From positions 1 through 6,996 of the forward strand of contig NZ_CALEFV010000278.1 in assembly GCF_937877005.1 (NCBI RefSeq): a DNA stretch of 6,996 nt, read 5' to 3'. Origin of the DNA: an uncultured Fibrobacter sp. (GTDB lineage: Bacteria; Fibrobacterota; Fibrobacteria; Fibrobacterales; Fibrobacteraceae). The position numbers were made by a program, and so were the translations under genes. This document shows, one piece after another, positions 3,650-6,996 of this stretch (the stretch's first letter is position 1; each line of letters begins with the position of its first letter). The notes below the pieces were generated by a model, which had not been told where the DNA came from, ran no database searches, and saw only the letters and a list, made by a program, of their open reading frames with translations.

Positions 3650-6600
3650 TTACTTAATAATAACTTTTTTTCCGTTCTTGTAGTAGGTTCCCTTCGCAGA
3701 AGGCTTCGAATTCAGCCTACGGCCCTTCAGGTCGAACCAGCGGTCCATGCGGACTTCGCCCGTAACCGTGTTAAGCTTACCCGTCTGGACAACAACGCCC
3801 TTTTCGTTCTCGATTTCGATATCGAGCTCGTCCGGGAGCAGAATACTACCGCCAAGGTTGCCATGAATGGACTTTGCCGCAACGGGGGCACTCTTATGGT
3901 AAACCAGATAGGCGCGCATCGGGTTGGTATAAGCACCAGTACCAATCCTCACAAATTGACCGAGCTTTGCCCCGTCGCGTTCCTGATTTGCAAATAGATA
4001 AATGGGATCAGTGTTACTCTGCACGAAGCTTATGTAGGAGTACGTTCCAACGAAATCCCATTGACCATTCGATGCCACCTCACCCTCAGTTTCCGTATTG
4101 AGGGTTACAGTTCCGGTTATATTAAAGCTAACCTCAGCTCCCTTAGGCAAAACAACATAGGGAGTATTCGGTTTGACCGTTTCCGTAGTAGTCACCTTGA
4201 ACTTCCAGCGGTTTTCATCCTCGTTCCACACTACCGTCTTGAACTTGTAAACATCCGCACCAACAACATCAGTTGCAGCGATCTCAAACGGAACATACAG
4301 CGTAGAAATCTTGTTCGCATTGAACGTGCGGTCCAATGTCACACTATTGACCGTAATATCTTGCGTAATTTCAACAGCTTCGCTTCCAGTATAATCGCCG
4401 TTTATAACAGCTCTTACATCGTTCGCTGCATAAGTATAGATGGTCAGAGCCCCATAAGAGGAAATTTCAACATTGCCCTCCACCCAGTGCGGATACAATG
4501 TAATGTCTGCATTATTGGAATAAGAACCGCCTAAAGCATAAACGCTTTCTCCGCCATCTTCTATAGCCCAGCCATCCTGAGTGAACCCATCGCGGGTATA
4601 ATGCCCACCCTCAGCCAAGGTAATGGACATGCCATATCCTTTTTGAGCAGGAGAAATTGAGCCAACAGCACCAGAACCTGCCATATAGGCTATCGTGTAA
4701 GTCTTTTCTTCCCATTTGGCGTACAAAACCTTATTACCCGTCGAACCACTGGTAATCTGCTTTGCGATTTCATTGAAATGATCATCATAGAACCAGCCCT
4801 TGAAATCGTAGCCTTCCTTCACTGGGGCCTCGAACACAATGGAGGCATCCTCAATCGTATAGGTGGCCGGATTGCCCACATTGTTTGTTCCACCTTCAAG
4901 GTTATAGGTAATCGTATAGGCAATGGCATTCCAATCCGCATACAAGACATAATTCGTATCAATAGCCGTTGTATCAAAAGCAAAGTAGGTGTTGGTATTG
5001 CATGCCAAAATATCCAGGCACCATCCCGAATACTCATACCCTTCATCAGGTGTCGGTGCAGGAGGCTCCGTTAGGGTTTCACCCTTTTCCACATTGACAA
5101 AGTCAACCTTGGTCTTTCCATGACCATTGGCATTGTAGGTAACAGTAAAGGTCCGAGCCTTGGTCCATGCCGCATAGAAAGTCATGTTGCCAGTTGCGAC
5201 GATACCATCCAAGTGCAAGGTATCGGAATCGGTAATATCGTCTTCTGCTTTAAATTCTTTCCGCGTATCGGACCAACCCGTAAAATAGAGCGTAGAATCG
5301 TTTCTCTTATAGGTTGCAGGAACTTCCATACCCGTAACAGAAATCATGTCACCCCTGGCAACCTTTACAGTCTTTTCAACGGTTGTTCCGTCAGCATATT
5401 TTCCCGGAGCCGCACTGAAGGTAATCGTAAAGATCGGGTACCACACGGCATAGACCGTCGCAGAGCCCGAAACAGAACCCAGATCAGCATCGGGTTCAGT
5501 TGCAATCGGACTTAAGGACCACCCTGCAAAGGCGCTATCCGCATGAACCGGGGCAGAAATTTCTTCCGGAGTAATAATCTTGTCCTTGAGGATGATTTTC
5601 TTTTTCTTGGCGCCATCAGGGAACACACCGCTCTTGGCATTGAAGGTAACCGTAAAGCCGTCGGAACCGTACAAAGAAACGGAACTTTCACCCACGGACC
5701 ACGGGGAGTCCTTGGAACATTCGCCATCGACCATGGTACCATTATTGAGGGGGCACACCACATCTTCGGAATTTACATCCGGCACTCCAGTGGCAGAGCC
5801 AGTTGTAGTGTATGAACCTCCTTTTGTAGTAGCACCAATACCACCATCAGCGCCAAACAAATCAGAGTCATAATACAGATTAGAAAGAGTAACATTTCCT
5901 TGATACTGATGGCCAACAATAGCTCCCGCTGCACTATTGTACGTCTTACCGCCAACGACCGCAGAACCTTCAGCAGACAGTTCGGTACCAGCATAGACGC
6001 ACGATGATACCGTCACCGCTCCTGTATAATTTTTTGTATAACCAGCAATTCCACCTACATAGGCCAAGCCACTCGCCCTAATGCTCACCGTACTCACGCA
6101 ATTCGAGATGTTTCCACCACCGATATTACCCACAATACCGCCTACAGCCTGACCATCACCGCTCGTCACAACAACACCAGACGCAGAGCATCCATCAATA
6201 GAACTGTTCCCGCTTTGCCAGCCAACAACCGTTCCAATCGAAATAGGTTTTTCAACTATTTTGTTTTTATCGTTAAGACCGCCCTTACCGAAACCGTGAA
6301 CCTCAATATCAATTATATTCAGATTTTTCAAGGTTCCCTTAAAGCAACCAATAAAACCCAAATTTTGGGCATAAAATGTGCTATCATGATGAATAGCCAT
6401 CAATTCTTTTGCAGATATATACAAATTCGAAATAGAATGACCATTTCCATCAAAAATACCCGAATATATTCGCCTATTGTCATTACCTGTTCCTACCGCT
6501 ATCGGAGTCCAGAGTTTGTCCCCCATATCCAAGTCAGCCATCAGTTTTGCATTTTTACTAAGGTATTGATTGTTATCGACCGTGTTGGTCTGCGCAGCGA

Positions 6601-6778
6601 ACCAAGCGAGTTCTGCAGCCGTATAGATTTTATAATAAACCTTGCCATCAATCGATTCAGTCGATGGTTCCGTCATTGACATTCCGTCCCAAGCCTCTGA
6701 GTCCACGGCAAAAACTTGCCCAACGAGCACCAGGCAGGTCATAAGAAATAAAGATCTGAGTCTACTAATAAAAGGCAT
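3650..6778 (-). CDS. Large exported surface protein: GLUG-like segments, five InlB B-repeats, T9SS-like C-terminal tail
   Basis: The 1042-residue protein has a signal peptide (1-24, hydrophobic FLMTCLVLVG, likely cut after VFA). Residues 47-310 hold a 'YYKIYTAAELAWFA' opening and Gly-rich beta-helix-like segments such as IGTVVGW, VGGIVG, VGGIAGY and AAGAIVGH, typical of GLUG-containing proteins. Five InlB/Listeria-Bacteroides B-repeats follow at about 375-447, 450-538, 544-616, 621-689 and 694-765, each opening with F/Y-T-x-x-Y/F and closing with Y-A/P-x-W. A beta-rich domain (780-980) leads to the tail MDRWFDLKGRRLNSKP plus KGTYYKNGKKVIIK, resembling T9SS type A sorting tails. The ATG has AGGGG (6789-6785) 6 nt upstream. 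It is probably a cell-surface adhesin or binding protein; no catalytic domain is seen. Only 14 nt separate it from the peptide array, with no terminator between. Confidence 0.88.
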   Translation of the reverse strand: MPFISRLRSLFLMTCLVLVGQVFAVDSEAWDGMSMTEPSTESIDGKVYYKIYTAAELAWFAAQTNTVDNNQYLSKNAKLMADLDMGDKLWTPIAVGTGNDNRRIYSGIFDGNGHSISNLYISAKELMAIHHDSTFYAQNLGFIGCFKGTLKNLNIIDIEVHGFGKGGLNDKNKIVEKPISIGTVVGWQSGNSSIDGCSASGVVVTSGDGQAVGGIVGNIGGGNISNCVSTVSIRASGLAYVGGIAGYTKNYTGAVTVSSCVYAGTELSAEGSAVVGGKTYNSAAGAIVGHQYQGNVTLSNLYYDSDLFGADGGIGATTKGGSYTTTGSATGVPDVNSEDVVCPLNNGTMVDGECSKDSPWSVGESSVSLYGSDGFTVTFNAKSGVFPDGAKKKKIILKDKIITPEEISAPVHADSAFAGWSLSPIATEPDADLGSVSGSATVYAVWYPIFTITFSAAPGKYADGTTVEKTVKVARGDMISVTGMEVPATYKRNDSTLYFTGWSDTRKEFKAEDDITDSDTLHLDGIVATGNMTFYAAWTKARTFTVTYNANGHGKTKVDFVNVEKGETLTEPPAPTPDEGYEYSGWCLDILACNTNTYFAFDTTAIDTNYVLYADWNAIAYTITYNLEGGTNNVGNPATYTIEDASIVFEAPVKEGYDFKGWFYDDHFNEIAKQITSGSTGNKVLYAKWEEKTYTIAYMAGSGAVGSISPAQKGYGMSITLAEGGHYTRDGFTQDGWAIEDGGESVYALGGSYSNNADITLYPHWVEGNVEISSYGALTIYTYAANDVRAVINGDYTGSEAVEITQDITVNSVTLDRTFNANKISTLYVPFEIAATDVVGADVYKFKTVVWNEDENRWKFKVTTTETVKPNTPYVVLPKGAEVSFNITGTVTLNTETEGEVASNGQWDFVGTYSYISFVQSNTDPIYLFANQERDGAKLGQFVRIGTGAYTNPMRAYLVYHKSAPVAAKSIHGNLGGSILLPDELDIEIENEKGVVVQTGKLNTVTGEVRMDRWFDLKGRRLNSKPSAKGTYYKNGKKVIIK
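3701..3755. repeat. Direct repeat copy A (55 bp) in the surface-protein tail
   Basis: These 55 bases are identical to 6942-6996, including every third-codon position, and encode VRMDRWFDLKGRRLNSKP. Identity stops abruptly at 3700/6941: the next 40 bases (3661-3700 against 6902-6941) differ at nine positions by hand count. The other end of the repeat is cut by the window edge. Confidence 0.95.
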
Positions 6779-6840
6779 AAATTTCCCCTATTTTTGCCTA
6801 AATTTAGTAAATTTTCGTAAAAAATACGAAATTCGTAAGA
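6779..6840 (-). promoter_or_regulatory. AT-rich leader with short inverted repeats upstream of the surface-protein gene
   Basis: This stretch lies between the upstream hairpin and the surface-protein start, so it probably holds the promoter. It contains a perfect 7+1+7 inverted repeat (aaattta g taaattt, 6800-6814) and a 6+1+6 one (tacgaa a ttcgta, 6825-6837), with an extra ttcgta at 6814-6819. These could be operator half-sites. I cannot pick convincing -35/-10 boxes. Confidence 0.4.
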
Positions 6841-6886
6841 AAAAAAACCAGATTCAAAGGAATGGGCGTGAGATTTATCACGCCCA
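6840..6886 (-). terminator. Hairpin with downstream T-run after the upstream surface-protein gene
   Basis: TGGGCGTGA pairs perfectly with TCACGCCCA (6863-6871 with 6878-6886, 9 bp, 6-nt loop) 4 nt after the stop of the upstream gene. The T8 tract on the minus strand (6847-6840) begins about 15 nt after the stem, which is farther than in a standard intrinsic terminator. Termination is likely from position, but the spacing is atypical. Confidence 0.6.
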
Positions 6887-6890
6887 AGGA

Positions 6891-6996
6891 TTATCTGACA
6901 ATAACCCTTTTCCCGTTCTTGAAATAAGTACCCTTCACAGTAGGCTTCGAATTCAGCCTACGGCCCTTCAGGTCGAACCAGCGGTCCATGCGGACT
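6891..6996 (-). CDS. C-terminal end of a second surface protein with the same tail (partial)
   Basis: The last 34 codons and TAA (6893-6891) of a gene running in from the right edge are visible. The product ends VRMDRWFDLKGRRLNSKP followed by TVKGTYFKNGKRVIVR. Of 34 residues, 28 match the end of the 1042-residue protein, and the six changes (S/T, A/V, Y/F, K/R, I/V, K/R) are conservative. It therefore has the same DLKGRR ... KGTY..NGK tail, thought to be a T9SS-type sorting or anchoring signal. The rest of the protein lies outside the window, so nothing can be said of its domains. Confidence 0.85.
   Translation of the reverse strand, partial: VRMDRWFDLKGRRLNSKPTVKGTYFKNGKRVIVR
6942..6996. 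repeat. Direct repeat copy B (55 bp or longer)
   Basis: This copy is exactly identical to 3701-3755, at an offset of 3241 bases, and it may continue beyond the window. It lies in the matching tail of the upstream surface-protein gene. Confidence 0.95.

Noticed and set aside
3438..3683. Plus-strand 81-codon frame opposite the peptide array, with a hydrophobic C-terminus
   Set aside because: It is antisense to two motif-bearing peptides and the end of the surface protein, and has no convincing ribosome site. The hydrophobicity comes from A/T-rich antisense codons.
4480..5660. Internal repeats of the surface protein as a CRISPR or DNA tandem array
   Set aside because: The periodicity is at protein level (InlB B-repeats of about 70-90 residues) with strongly diverged DNA; there are no short identical repeats or spacers.
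6863..6886. Hairpin as a small RNA or riboswitch
   Set aside because: Its position 4 nt after a stop codon and the later T-run fit transcript termination better; no conserved aptamer-like structure is visible.

Overview
The window most resembles the chromosome of a Fibrobacter-like bacterium (Fibrobacterota). The largest gene encodes an exported surface protein with GLUG-like segments, five InlB-type B-repeats and a C-terminal tail ending in a DLKGRR ... KGTYYKNGKKVIIK pattern. That tail resembles the type IX secretion (T9SS) tails of Fibrobacterota and Bacteroidota. Clear Shine-Dalgarno sequences and GTG/TTG starts fit Fibrobacter better than Bacteroidota, which seldom use them. The genus is an inference.

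Every gene I can support lies on the minus strand, so the window reads right to left. At 6891-6996 is the last part of an upstream surface protein, followed by a strong hairpin and an AT-rich leader. Then comes the 1042-residue surface protein (3650-6778), whose tail is nearly the same as its neighbour's. Only 14 nt later begins a tandem array of three very short genes (3495-3635, 3361-3468, 3198-3341). They share a K-[KR]-x-Y-x-x-P-x-M N-terminal motif and have different C-termini, and they look like peptide precursors. A hairpin plus T-run (3142-3168) separates them from four tightly packed genes: a nucleotidyltransferase-like protein (2004-3116), an HPr-kinase-like P-loop protein (1111-2007), an S26-type serine peptidase (678-1109) and a PqqD-like protein (409-678).

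Together these form a plausible RiPP (ribosomally made, post-translationally modified peptide) cassette. PqqD would bind the shared leader, the kinase and nucleotidyltransferase would decorate the peptide, and the S26 peptidase would cut it. The set resembles the accessory part of lasso-peptide clusters but has no lasso B2 protease or asparagine-synthetase-like cyclase. It also has no radical SAM enzyme, LanM or transporter within the window. This is the strongest candidate here for an uncharacterised system. Two of the three precursors are too small or start too unusually for a routine ORF search.

The left 408 bases hold no intact gene. Directly after the PqqD stop is a 3'-terminal remnant resembling the last two membrane helices of the magnesium transporter MgtE (243-389). 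It is followed by a 29-nt perfect hairpin (184-212) and a 5'-truncated piece resembling a CoA-transferase/acetyl-CoA hydrolase (1-107). These look like recombination scars at the edge of the cassette.
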